The notes: generated by a model not told the origin, from the sequence alone. Positions 1 through 7,584 are shown, numbered from the stretch's first letter. The stretch is DNA of 13,671 nt from Methanomicrobiales archaeon (GCA_028678815.1 JAJRCS010000030.1:1-13671), one strand, 5' to 3'. Numbers and translations are program-made.

Positions 1-800
1 GGGGAATCACCGCGGGAGAGGGAGATGTGCCTCTCGGGTGGCGGGATGGCGATGCCCTGGCCCGCGAGCGCCTTCTGGATCCCTTCCAGGACCAGGGTCT
101 TGGCATCGGTGTAGGCCCGGGACGGCGTCCAGAAGTACACGGTGAGGAGAACCCGGCCGTCGGCGACGGAGGTGACGTTCACCTCCGGCACGGGCCGGAC
201 GAGGGCGTAGGGGGAGGCCTCGAGGACCCCGAGGATGATCTCCCTCACCCTCGCCGTCTCCTCGCCGTACCCCACCCCGAGGGAGTACTCCACCCGCCGG
301 GCCGGGTGCGCGACGTAGTTCGTGATGTTGCTCGTGAAGACCTCCTGGTTCGGGACCCGGGTGTAGACCCCGTCATGGGTGCGGACGAGGGTCGAGAGGA
401 TCCGGACGTCCTCCACGTACCCGCTCAGGTTCCCGATGAGGACCTCGTCGCCCACGGCGATGGGCCGTTCGGCGATGAGGAAAATCCCCGAGATGAGATT
501 TCCCACCACCGACTGGCTGGCGATACCGATGACGATACCGATGACCCCCCCGGCGATGAGGAGCCCGGAGAGGTCGATCTGGAGCTGGGAGAAGATGATG
601 AACAGGGCAGCGACCACCACGGCCCAGTAGAGGATCTTGATGATGATCTCCAGGTCCCGGCCATGGACCCTCCCTGCCATGGCCCGCTTCAGGTTGATGG
701 AGATGAGCTGGGCAATGATGAGAGTGACGATGATGGTTCCGGCTATGACGATAAGGTCCCAGAGGGAGATATTTCCGATGACCTCGGTCCCGAGGCTCAT
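1..800 (-). CDS. MscS-family mechanosensitive channel, C-terminus cut by window edge
   Basis: This is a small-conductance mechanosensitive channel protein of the cytoplasmic membrane, a family that opens under membrane tension to release solutes. The frame reads open from the ATG at 800 to base 1, giving 266 codons with no stop, so only the last few residues are probably missing. Three hydrophobic segments lie near residues 14-34, 52-72 and 78-110. The third is the Gly/Ala-rich pore helix (GGVIGIVIGIASQSVVGNLI), running into ERPIAVGDEV at the start of the beta domain. The later VYTRVPNQEVFTSNITNY is the typical MscS 'PN' region. It is a minimal three-helix member. The start overlaps the stop of the DUF432 gene as ATGA, so the two are very likely cotranslated. 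The family assignment is firm; ion selectivity cannot be told. Confidence 0.9.
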   Translation of the reverse strand, partial: MSLGTEVIGNISLWDLIVIAGTIIVTLIIAQLISINLKRAMAGRVHGRDLEIIIKILYWAVVVAALFIIFSQLQIDLSGLLIAGGVIGIVIGIASQSVVGNLISGIFLIAERPIAVGDEVLIGNLSGYVEDVRILSTLVRTHDGVYTRVPNQEVFTSNITNYVAHPARRVEYSLGVGYGEETARVREIILGVLEASPYALVRPVPEVNVTSVADGRVLLTVYFWTPSRAYTDAKTLVLEGIQKALAGQGIAIPPPERHISLSRGDS

Positions 801-1531
801 GAGAGGCCCCCGTCCATGAGGAAGCCCTTCCGCTCCATACCCGGCAGGTGCGAGGCGGTGTCGAGCCGGAGGATCCTCCTCGCCGTGAAGAAGTCATGGG
901 CCCGGGTCATCCCGCTCTGGAGAGGCCGGTCCAGGCCTGTTACGTCGGCAACCCCGCGGGCATGGATCCGCATCATGGCCACGAGGCCGGCGAACTCCGA
1001 GGAGTAGAGGTGCATCTCCTTACTGTCCAGGACCACCCGGGAGACCTTCGTCCACTCGGCGAGCTGGTTCCGGACCGTCAGCCTGAGCACCCCATCCCGG
1101 GCCTCGTCCACGGCCGGTATCTCCCGGTGGCGGTCGCTCCTCCCGAACCGGGTGATGACGCCCCGCCGGGTGGTCCCGTAGAGGGAGAACTTGGGCCTGC
1201 CCAGGGAGAAGGCATCGATGATCTCGGTGTCCCGGAGCCCCTCGACGAAGACCCCGACCTCTACGGGGAAGGTGAGGAAGACAGTCTCCGTGGCCCCCGG
1301 CTCGATGATGAGGGCGGGGAACTCGATCTCCAGGTGCCCCGCGGTCTCGGTTCCCGTGTAGAAGGGCTCCACGGGGTGGACGAGGAGCCGGTTCATGCCC
1401 GCGGAGATGGCCTTCTCCACCCGCTCACCGGCGAGGTCCCTCCGGTACTGGTAGTGCCCCTCCTTCATCTCGACGGAGAGGGAGAGGTCGTCCTTCCCGA
1501 AGCTGTACGGGGGCGGGAACTCTCCAAACAC
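797..1531 (-). CDS. DUF432 domain protein
   Basis: I recognise this as a DUF432 family protein, an archaeal family of about 240-250 residues with no established function. The 244-residue product is soluble, with no signal peptide or membrane segment. The N-terminal MFGEFPPPYSF resembles the usual start of the family. The middle holds beta-rich segments (ALIIEPGATETVFLTFPVEVGV). The C-terminal part (residues about 150-244) has a run typical of a second small domain (RLTVRNQLAEWTKVSRVVLD). The start is GTG at 1531; an in-frame stop lies a short way upstream and no strong ribosome-binding site is visible. Its stop overlaps the MscS start by ATGA. That coupling suggests it works with or regulates the channel, but this is inference from gene order only. 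Confidence 0.8.
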   Translation of the reverse strand: MFGEFPPPYSFGKDDLSLSVEMKEGHYQYRRDLAGERVEKAISAGMNRLLVHPVEPFYTGTETAGHLEIEFPALIIEPGATETVFLTFPVEVGVFVEGLRDTEIIDAFSLGRPKFSLYGTTRRGVITRFGRSDRHREIPAVDEARDGVLRLTVRNQLAEWTKVSRVVLDSKEMHLYSSEFAGLVAMMRIHARGVADVTGLDRPLQSGMTRAHDFFTARRILRLDTASHLPGMERKGFLMDGGLS

Positions 1532-1552
1532 AAAGAGAGCTTCAGGTGAGAA

Positions 1553-1569
1553 AGAGAAATACCTTCTCT
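1553..1569 (-). other. short inverted repeat in the gap before the DUF432 gene
   Basis: The 88-base gap between the dehydratase and DUF432 genes holds AGAGAA and TTCTCT separated by five bases. On the minus strand, a weakly TATA-like GGTATTTC lies within it, roughly 25 bases before the GTG at 1531. It could mark a separate promoter with a very short leader, or the tail of the upstream transcript. The evidence is weak. No gene is seen in this gap. Confidence 0.25.
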
Positions 1570-1619
1570 ACCATTGGAACCGGTCCCGGTGCCCTGTTCC
1601 CCGGCCGGAGATCAGGGGG

Positions 1620-2795
1620 TCACCCCGGCCCCCTTCCTGTCGCCTCCTCCACGCACTCTGCCCTGGTGCCAATCCTCGCCAGGGCCCCGCACATGGAGGG
1701 GACGTAGGCGAAGGCCTTGCCGCTGTCCACCATCACGGAGGAGAACCGGTCCATCATGGGGGAGACCACCATGCAGGTGTCGGCATAGACCCGGGCGCCC
1801 GAGGCCTCGATGGCCTCCACGAGGGATTGGTTCGCCTCCCTGAGGTGCCGGGAGGTGAAGATGAAGAGGGGCTTCCTCACCCGCTTGCCCCTGAGGAGCC
1901 GGGCGATCTCCCCGAGCTCCCCCGCAGAGCAGTGGGGGCAGCCCATGGCCACCGCCTCCACCGGCATCTCCTCCAGGAGCCCCGCGACCTCGCCGGCGGT
2001 GATGGTGTGCTCCTCCAGGGTGCCGGCCAGGGGAAGGTAGCGGCCGGCCTCGGGGGTGATGCCCCCGACATGGAAGAGGGCGACCGCCCCGCTCGCGGCC
2101 ATGGCGGCCCCCATGGCCTTCAGGTCGTCGGGGCCGGGCCGGATACCGTGGAAGAAGGGGACCCGGTTCCCGGCGATCTTCCCCGCGAGGAACCCGAGGG
2201 CGCCGTAGTGGCCCCCCGGGCCCCCGCCACCGAACCCCTCGGCCCGGATGGCGAGCTGCGGCGCCCGGTGCTCGTCCAGGTGAAGCCCGTAGCAGGGCGT
2301 CTTCCCGATGATGGCGGCGGCGAGGGCCCCCGGCCCCCCCTCCCGGTTCGTCCGGGCCCCGATGGCCGAGTTCGCGTACGCCACCGCCGAGGACTCGGCC
2401 CAGGCGAGATGCTCCCCGAACCGGACCGGGAGGATCTCGTACGGGGTGCAGGTGCACTCGAGCCGGACCCCGAGGCGCTGGTACACCGCGAGGACCTTCT
2501 CCTGGTTCCCTGCAAAGTCCGGCGGGATGCCGGCCTCCCGCCACCGCTCCCGGTCCATGCCCACCGGGTTCAGGATGGTGGGGACCGAGACCTTCGCGTC
2601 CAGGCTCGCGAGCCACTCGAGGCCCCACCGGCCGATGGTCTTGTACGAGGCGCCGCTCACCTGGGCGGAGGCCACGGGGACGAGCCGGGAGGCAGAGAAT
2701 ACCCGGCCGAGCCCGACGAGGAGCTCCATCATCCGCTGCCGGGTCCCGCCCTCCTCCCCCTGGAGGATCCTCTCCTCTTCCCGGGTGAGCTCCAT
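1620..2795 (-). CDS. Aconitase X: phosphomevalonate dehydratase large subunit
   Basis: This is an aconitase-X (formerly DUF521) protein of 391 residues, the normal length for the large catalytic subunit of archaeal mevalonate-5-phosphate dehydratase. That enzyme makes trans-anhydromevalonate 5-phosphate in the modified mevalonate pathway. Family features seen are VSGASYKTIG (residues 46-55), VPTILNPVGMD (71-81), LECTCTPYE (112-120), GARTNREGG (146-154), MGCPHCSAGE (284-293), YADTCMVVSP (338-347) and PSMCGALAR (366-374). Iron-sulfur ligands should be among C114, C116, C286, C289, C341 and C369; I cannot say which three. The start ATG lies three bases after the UbiD-homologue stop. The adjoining ubiD and ubiX homologues strongly favour this role over the bacterial hydroxyproline-pathway aconitase-X enzymes. 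The partner small subunit (DUF126 swivel domain) is not fused and not in the window. Confidence 0.92.
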   Translation of the reverse strand: MELTREEERILQGEEGGTRQRMMELLVGLGRVFSASRLVPVASAQVSGASYKTIGRWGLEWLASLDAKVSVPTILNPVGMDRERWREAGIPPDFAGNQEKVLAVYQRLGVRLECTCTPYEILPVRFGEHLAWAESSAVAYANSAIGARTNREGGPGALAAAIIGKTPCYGLHLDEHRAPQLAIRAEGFGGGGPGGHYGALGFLAGKIAGNRVPFFHGIRPGPDDLKAMGAAMAASGAVALFHVGGITPEAGRYLPLAGTLEEHTITAGEVAGLLEEMPVEAVAMGCPHCSAGELGEIARLLRGKRVRKPLFIFTSRHLREANQSLVEAIEASGARVYADTCMVVSPMMDRFSSVMVDSGKAFAYVPSMCGALARIGTRAECVEEATGRGPG

Positions 2796-2798
2796 TCC

Positions 2799-4040
2799 CT
2801 AGGACCACCCGGCCCGCCGGAACCGGTCCTCCTCGCCCATCACCATGGTCGCGTCCACCCCGACCTTCACGTTCGTGCCGTCCTCTGCCTGGCAGGGGTC
2901 GAGGGAGGAGCCCCGGGCGCCGGTGATGACGAGGATGTCCCGGTCGCCCCGGACCCTCGTCGCCACCGCGTACTCCACGTCGTGCATATCGAAGGGGTCG
3001 ATGTCCTCGTCCACGATCACGACGTGCTTCAGGGAGGTGTGGGCGGCGAAGGCCGCGAGGATGGCGTTCTTCCCGTCCCCCTGGGTGGCCTTGCTCACCT
3101 GGATGACGGCATGGAGGTACCCGCACCCTCCCGCGGTGAGGTGGACGTTCCGGACCTTCGTGACAGCGGAGACGGCCCTGTAGATGACGGGCTCATAGGG
3201 GACGCCCATGAGCATCTTGTGCTCGTTCCCGCCGGGGAGGATGCTCGCATAGATGGTGTCCTCATGCACCTGCATCCCCGTGAACTCGATGACCGGCTCC
3301 TGCCGGATCTCGTCGTAGGTGCCGGTGATGTCCACGAAGGGTCCCTCCGCCGCCCGCTCTGCCCCGATGAACCCCTCGAGGATGATCTCTGCCTCGGGGA
3401 CGAGGACGCCGTTCCCGCACCGGGAGACCCGTATACCGCCGCCCAGGAGCTCGCCCGCGAAGGGGAGCTCCATCCCCGGCGGGACCCGGGTGCAGGAGGC
3501 GAAGGTGACGGCGGGGTGGACCCCGATGGCGACGGCAACCGGGAGCTGCTCGCCCCGGGCGAGGGCGGCCATGAGCATGGAGTGGGTGTGCCGGCCCTCC
3601 ACGAGCCGGGCTGCTACCCTGTTATCGTCGAGGACGAGCATCCGGTGGATGGAGGCGTTCTCCACGCCGTCGAAGCGGGAGAAGACGATGCCCGCGGTGA
3701 TGTACCGGCCGGCGTCGCCTGGGTAGAACTTCATGACCGGCAGCGAGGAGAGGTCCGGCTCCTCCAGCCGGACCTTCCCCCCTGTCTTCACCTCGCCGCC
3801 GTAGCATGCGCCGGCGAGCCTCGGGACCATCTCCTCCTCCGGGATCCCGAGGGCCCGGGAGAGGGTCCTCCGGTTCGCCGTGAGGTTCATCACCGCCTCC
3901 TGCCCGTCCAGGTCCCGGAACCGGAGGATCCGGTCGTCCCCCGCGGCGATCTTCGCCGCCTCGTACTCGGCCGATACCGGGCCCGGGATCTCCTCCACGA
4001 GGCCCTGTGCCTCCATCTCCTTCAGGAACTCACGCATCAT
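2799..4040 (-). CDS. UbiD-family decarboxylase, probable anhydromevalonate phosphate decarboxylase
   Basis: This prenylated-FMN-dependent decarboxylase of the UbiD family probably converts trans-anhydromevalonate 5-phosphate to isopentenyl phosphate in the archaeal modified mevalonate pathway. The product is about 413 residues, shorter than classical UbiD (about 490) and typical of the archaeal short group. The cofactor and catalytic region is visible as NASIHRM (residues 128-134; Arg of the E-R-E network) and VPEAEIILEG (214-223; E218 and E222). LTANRR near the N-terminus and GGGIRVSRCGNG are also family segments. I prefer the ATG at 4040, because GAGGTG lies eight bases upstream. A GTG at 4046 and a second ATG at 4037 are alternatives. 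The start overlaps the end of ubiX, and the dehydratase large subunit follows after three bases. Substrate assignment rests on this context. Confidence 0.92.
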   Translation of the reverse strand: MMREFLKEMEAQGLVEEIPGPVSAEYEAAKIAAGDDRILRFRDLDGQEAVMNLTANRRTLSRALGIPEEEMVPRLAGACYGGEVKTGGKVRLEEPDLSSLPVMKFYPGDAGRYITAGIVFSRFDGVENASIHRMLVLDDNRVAARLVEGRHTHSMLMAALARGEQLPVAVAIGVHPAVTFASCTRVPPGMELPFAGELLGGGIRVSRCGNGVLVPEAEIILEGFIGAERAAEGPFVDITGTYDEIRQEPVIEFTGMQVHEDTIYASILPGGNEHKMLMGVPYEPVIYRAVSAVTKVRNVHLTAGGCGYLHAVIQVSKATQGDGKNAILAAFAAHTSLKHVVIVDEDIDPFDMHDVEYAVATRVRGDRDILVITGARGSSLDPCQAEDGTNVKVGVDATMVMGEEDRFRRAGWS

Positions 4041-4584
4041 AGCCACCCCACCTCACCGGGAGGTCATGGGGGATCTCCAGGTGGTCGAGGACCCGGGCCA
4101 CCACCATGTCCACCAGCTGGTCGATGGTACGGGGCCGGTGGTAGAAGGCCGGGGAGGCCACCATGACCGTGGCCCCCGCGTCGTGGGCGGCGAGCATGTT
4201 CGCAAGGTGGATCCGGGAGAGGGGCATCTCCCGGAGGAGGAGGATGCACCGCCGGCGCTCCTTCAGGGTGACATCGGCGGCCCGGCCCACCAGGGTCTCG
4301 GCGTACCCGTGGGCGATCCCCGCGAGGGTCTTCATGCTGCAGGGGGCGACGACCATGCCGTCGTGCCGGAAGGAGCCGCTCGAGATGAGGGCCGCGAGGT
4401 CCTCGTTCCCCTCCCGGGTCGCCGGGAGCCTGTCCAGGTCAACCCCCTCGTGCCGCCCGATCCTCCGGGCAGTGTCCGAGACGATGAGCCGGACCTCCGC
4501 GGTCTTCCCGATCTCCTCGACGATCCTCCGGCCGTAGATGATGCCGCTTGCCCCGGTAATCCCGACTACAAACACCTTTCCCAT
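4030..4584 (-). CDS. ubiX: UbiX flavin prenyltransferase
   Basis: UbiX joins a dimethylallyl group from dimethylallyl phosphate to FMN, making the prenylated FMN that UbiD enzymes need. The 184-residue product has the N-terminal flavoprotein fold signature VVGITGASGIIYGRRI (residues 6-21), the VAPCSMKTLAGIAHGYAETL segment in the middle, KERRRCILLLREMPLS, and HLANMLAAHDAGATVM with PAFYHRP near the end, all standard for UbiX/Pad1. The ATG at 4584 has GGAGG seven bases upstream, inside the last codons of the HD gene. Its own stop lies within the start region of the UbiD homologue, so cofactor maker and cofactor user are translationally coupled. It is a cytosolic, normally dodecameric enzyme. The assignment is firm. 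Confidence 0.96.
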   Translation of the reverse strand: MGKVFVVGITGASGIIYGRRIVEEIGKTAEVRLIVSDTARRIGRHEGVDLDRLPATREGNEDLAALISSGSFRHDGMVVAPCSMKTLAGIAHGYAETLVGRAADVTLKERRRCILLLREMPLSRIHLANMLAAHDAGATVMVASPAFYHRPRTIDQLVDMVVARVLDHLEIPHDLPVRWGGYDA

Positions 4585-4586
4585 GA

Positions 4587-5807
4587 TCAGTCCTCCGTGC
4601 TCTCACGCCAGGCGAGGGTGTCCTGACGGGTCGCCCTCTTCACGTGGAGCACCTCCACCGCCGCCTGCTCCACCGCCGCCACGTGCTCCCCCGGGGCATA
4701 GACCCCGAGCCGCCACTGGCTCCTCCTCGTCTCGTTCAGGGTGTTCACCAGGGGCGAGACGAGGGAGAGGTCCAGGGTGGCGGTCCGGTTCCGGACCTGC
4801 ACCCCCATGGACATGTCCGCCGGGAAGGGCGGTATGTCCACGAGGACCTCCCAGGTCTCCCTCCCGGCTGCCTCCGCGATCTCTCCCGCGAGGGCCCGCA
4901 TCCGGGCGATGGACGTCCGGCCCGTGAGGAAGGAGCCCCCTGCCTGGTCCTTCCCGATATAGAGGGCCCGCTTGTAGAGCCTCCTCTCCATGAGCCCCCC
5001 GAGGAGGGACCGGGCCACCCCGCTCCCCGATCCCGCGAGGGCCTGGCAGAGCCCCCCGTCGTCCAGCCGGGCAAGGGCCCGGGGATCGCCCCCCCCGTCC
5101 TGCGCATGCTCGCAGAGGGCGAGGCCGAGCATGGAGGTGGCGATCCGGCTCGTGTGATGGAAGTAGACGGCGGGGCGCATGAGGGTCCTCGCTATGAGGA
5201 GGGACTCGGCCGCCTGGATGCCGCTCTCGTCGATGCCGAGCCCCCCGCCCTGGAGGAGGCTCGACTGGATGAGCCGCTCGGCGTCCACTGTCCCGTAGGG
5301 GGCCCCCGTGTAGTGGGCGTCCCGCTGGAGGTAGTCCATCCGGTCGGCGTCCAGGTCCCCGTGGATGAGGTCCGCGAGGGGGTGCTCGCCCCGGATGAGG
5401 GCCGCTATCGCGGCCGGGTCCAGGTCCGCCCCCCCGAGGGCCGAGGCGAGGGCCGGCCCGGCGAGGAGGTGCTCCACCCGGTGGTGGTCGTGCCCGGCGA
5501 ACTCCGCGAGGAAGGCCTCGCTCGTGTGGGAGAAGGGCCCGTGGCCGATGTCATGGAGGAGCCCGGCCGCGGCGATGAGCCGGACCTCGGCGGGATCGAG
5601 GGCGAGGTGCCGGGCGAGGAGGGTCGCGAGGTGCATGGTCCCGAGGGAGTGCTCGAACCTGGTATGGTTCGCCCCGGGGTAGACGAGGTACGAGAACCCG
5701 AGCTGCTTCACGTGCCTGAGCCGCTGGACCGGCGGGGAATCGAGGATGGGGAGGAGCGCCGCCTCTACCTCCACGTAGCCATGGACCGGGTCCTTGATGA
5801 ATTTCAT
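4587..5807 (-). CDS. HD-domain phosphohydrolase (SAMHD1/dGTPase-like)
   Basis: This is an HD-superfamily metal-dependent phosphohydrolase of 406 residues, of the type related to SAMHD1 and the archaeal/bacterial dNTP triphosphohydrolases. The opening MKFIKDPVHGYVEV and TRFEHSLG are typical of the group. The metal ligands of the H-HD-D motif are seen as H53 (FEHS), H85-D86 (LLHDIGHGPFSH) and D154 (DADRMDYLQRDA). The C-terminal third is less conserved and probably holds the oligomerisation part. I chose the ATG at 5807, because homologues begin at MKF..DPVHG and because it sits about 26 bases from a TATA-like element. Upstream TTG (5831) or ATG (5828) starts would add seven or eight residues. 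It is the first gene of the ubiX-ubiD operon, but any link to isoprenoid synthesis is unproven, and the exact substrate is unknown. Confidence 0.9.
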   Translation of the reverse strand: MKFIKDPVHGYVEVEAALLPILDSPPVQRLRHVKQLGFSYLVYPGANHTRFEHSLGTMHLATLLARHLALDPAEVRLIAAAGLLHDIGHGPFSHTSEAFLAEFAGHDHHRVEHLLAGPALASALGGADLDPAAIAALIRGEHPLADLIHGDLDADRMDYLQRDAHYTGAPYGTVDAERLIQSSLLQGGGLGIDESGIQAAESLLIARTLMRPAVYFHHTSRIATSMLGLALCEHAQDGGGDPRALARLDDGGLCQALAGSGSGVARSLLGGLMERRLYKRALYIGKDQAGGSFLTGRTSIARMRALAGEIAEAAGRETWEVLVDIPPFPADMSMGVQVRNRTATLDLSLVSPLVNTLNETRRSQWRLGVYAPGEHVAAVEQAAVEVLHVKRATRQDTLAWRESTED

Positions 5808-5857
5808 CGGGTTCCGTTTAAGAATCATCAAATATTCATTGATAATAGTATTGGGTG
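5808..5857. promoter_or_regulatory. Divergent promoter region between HD gene and cofD
   Basis: This 50-base spacer is sharply AT-rich against the GC-rich surroundings. The element AAATATT (5830-5836) is nearly its own complement. Its centre lies about 25 bases from the cofD ATG at 5858 and about 26 bases from the HD ATG at 5807. This is the archaeal TATA-to-start distance expected for leaderless transcripts on both sides. No good ribosome-binding site precedes either start, which fits leaderless mRNAs. A second AT stretch (5841-5852) could serve the minus strand instead. Confidence 0.5.
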
Positions 5858-6766
5858 ATGATCACCTTCCTCTCCGGGGGAACCGGGACGCCGAAGCTCC
5901 TCAGGGGCATGCGATCCCTCATCCCGGACAGGGAGATGGCGGTGGTGGTGAACACCGCCGAGGACGCCTGGGTCTCGGGGAACCACCTCTCCCCCGACCT
6001 CGACACGGTGATGTACCTCTTCGCCGGCCTCGCCGATACCGGGACCTGGTGGGGGATCGCCGGGGACACCTTCACCACCCACGACGCCCTCCTCGCCTGG
6101 GGCGGGGAGGAGCCCCTGAAGATCGGCGACCGGGACCGGGCCGTCCACATCCTCAGGGGGGAGCTCCTCAGGAAGGGGATGCGGCTCACCGAGGCACAGG
6201 GGGTCATCGCCCGGCGGCTCGGGGTGGAGGCGACCCTCCTCCCCATGGCCGATACGCCGGTCGCAACCCTCCTTGACACCGACCTCGGCCTCCTCCACTT
6301 CCAGGAGTACTGGGTGAAGCACCGGGGGAGTCCCCGGGTGAAGGAGATCCTGAGGAGATTCCCCGAGCCCCCGAAGGCGACCCCGGAGGTCCTCCGGGCC
6401 ATCCGGGAGGCCGAGGCGGTGATCATCGGCCCCTCGAACCCGGTGAGCTCCATCTCCCCCGTCCTCGAGTGCGCCGGTGTCCCCGGGGCCCTCGGGGAGC
6501 GGTTCGTCATCGCGGTGAGCCCTTTCATCGGCGACCGGCCGGTCAGCGGCCCGGCGGCGGACCTCATGCGGGCCTGGGGGAGGGAGCCCACCTCGCAGGG
6601 GACCGCGGACCTCTACGGGGATCTCGTCGACCTCTTCGTCCAGGACCTCCGGGACCCTGTGCAGGTGAAGGGGGCCGTCCGGCTCGACACCCTCATGCGG
6701 GACGGGCCGGCTGCAGAGGCCCTTGCCGGGGAGATCCTGAAGCTCGTCCGGGGGAAGAGCTCATGA
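5858..6766 (+). CDS. cofD: CofD, 2-phospho-L-lactate transferase of F420 biosynthesis
   Basis: CofD transfers the phospholactyl group from lactyl-2-diphospho-5'-guanosine to the deazaflavin Fo, giving F420-0, the core of the hydride carrier F420 used in methanogenesis. The 302-residue length is normal. Family motifs are [15 protein letters not shown] (residues 4-18), [20 protein letters not shown] (30-49) with the [11 protein letters not shown] that follows, [10 protein letters not shown] (63-72), [15 protein letters not shown], and [16 protein letters not shown] near residue 190-205, followed by [20 protein letters not shown] use the ATG at 5858; a GTG three bases earlier is possible. It appears to be read leaderless from the divergent promoter. 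HEAT-repeat genes follow on the same strand. The assignment is firm. Confidence 0.97.
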   Translation: MITFLSGGTGTPKLLRGMRSLIPDREMAVVVNTAEDAWVSGNHLSPDLDTVMYLFAGLADTGTWWGIAGDTFTTHDALLAWGGEEPLKIGDRDRAVHILRGELLRKGMRLTEAQGVIARRLGVEATLLPMADTPVATLLDTDLGLLHFQEYWVKHRGSPRVKEILRRFPEPPKATPEVLRAIREAEAVIIGPSNPVSSISPVLECAGVPGALGERFVIAVSPFIGDRPVSGPAADLMRAWGREPTSQGTADLYGDLVDLFVQDLRDPVQVKGAVRLDTLMRDGPAAEALAGEILKLVRGKSS

Positions 6767-6795
6767 ACCTGCACGCCATCCTTTCTATAGTACAC

Positions 6796-6800
6796 GGAGG
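6796..6800 (+). promoter_or_regulatory. Ribosome-binding site of the first HEAT-repeat gene
   Basis: GGAGG lies six bases before GTG 6807 and nine before ATG 6810. Both spacings are workable, so the start of the HEAT gene is uncertain by one codon. Confidence 0.6.
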
Positions 6801-6809
6801 ACGGCGGTG

Positions 6810-7559
6810 ATGACGGGTCCCGGGCTCTCGGTCGCGGCGGTGGAGGACCTGCGCCTCGCCGGCGATGTCGACGGGCTCATCCGCGCCCTCTCCCCGGTCC
6901 ATCCCATGGAGGTGCGGCGGGCCGCCGCGGTCTCCCTCGGGGACCTCGTGGATCCCCGGGCAGTGGAGCCCCTCATCGGGATCCTCGGGGAGAGGGAGGG
7001 GGAGACCCGGCTCGCGGCGGTCCTCTCCCTGGCGAAGATCGCCGATAAGCGGGCGGTCCCTCCCCTCACCGCCCTCCTCGCCGACCCGGACGGGGATGTC
7101 CGGACCGCGACGGTCATCTCCCTCGGGATGATCGGGGATGCGGCCGCGGTCCCCGCCCTCCTCGCGGTCTTCTCCGATCCCCACACGCCGGTCCGGGATG
7201 CCGTGGCCTGGGCCCTCGGGGCCATGAAGGACGGCCGGGCGGTGAAGCCCCTCATTAAAGCCCTCTCGGACCCGGAGTGGCATGTCCGGATGGAGGCCGA
7301 GTGGGCCCTCCTCGAGATCGGGGAGCCCTCGGTGGAGCCCCTCATCGCCGCCCTCCACGACGAGGGGGTGCGGTGGAAGGCGGCGGGGGTCCTCGTGAAG
7401 ATCGGCTCCGTGGCCCTCGGGCCCCTCCAGGAGGCCCTCAGGAAGACCACCGACCCGAACATCCGGCAGGGCGGGGAGTGGGCGGTCCGGAAGATCCAGG
7501 ACCTGAGGGCGAAGATGAAGGAGTGCGACCCCTCCCCCGGGAAGCAGATCCCGAGGTGA
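6810..7559 (+). CDS. HEAT-repeat (PBS-lyase type) protein 1
   Basis: This protein of 249 residues is built of about seven tandem HEAT-like repeats of roughly 31 residues, covering residues 18-240. The units show the pattern DP..VR..A..SLG.IGD..AVPPL..LL, for example DPDGDVRTATVISLGMIGDA and DPEWHVRMEAEWALLEIGEP. Such repeats form an alpha-helical solenoid used for protein-protein contact. No catalytic motif, signal or membrane segment is present. The family name comes from phycobilin lyases, but nothing here suggests that activity. It follows cofD by about 40 bases and is probably cotranscribed with it. The ATG at 6810 or the GTG at 6807 is the start. The tail (MKECDPSPGKQIPR) is charged and probably flexible. 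The partner is unknown. Confidence 0.88.
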   Translation: MTGPGLSVAAVEDLRLAGDVDGLIRALSPVHPMEVRRAAAVSLGDLVDPRAVEPLIGILGEREGETRLAAVLSLAKIADKRAVPPLTALLADPDGDVRTATVISLGMIGDAAAVPALLAVFSDPHTPVRDAVAWALGAMKDGRAVKPLIKALSDPEWHVRMEAEWALLEIGEPSVEPLIAALHDEGVRWKAAGVLVKIGSVALGPLQEALRKTTDPNIRQGGEWAVRKIQDLRAKMKECDPSPGKQIPR

Positions 7560-7584
7560 CCCGGGATGCCCCGGGGGCGCGCCC

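Noticed and set aside
27..1007. A 326-codon plus-strand frame at the left edge
   Set aside because: It is acidic, low-complexity and antisense to the MscS channel, whose minus-strand frame is open to the window edge with clear membrane helices and family motifs.
1612..3126. A 504-codon minus-strand frame over the dehydratase
   Set aside because: It is in another frame of the same strand as two recognised genes, with composition dominated by Arg, Gly and Pro.
1827..4166. A 779-codon open frame on the plus strand
   Set aside because: It lies antisense to the well-recognised dehydratase and UbiD genes. Its translation is Gly/Pro/Arg/Asp-rich with no family pattern, which is the normal shadow of GC-rich coding DNA.
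4644..5858. A 404-codon plus-strand frame opposite the HD gene
   Set aside because: It is the mirror of the HD gene. It is rich in Pro, Gly, Glu and Val, and has no motif, while the minus strand shows a complete HD motif set.
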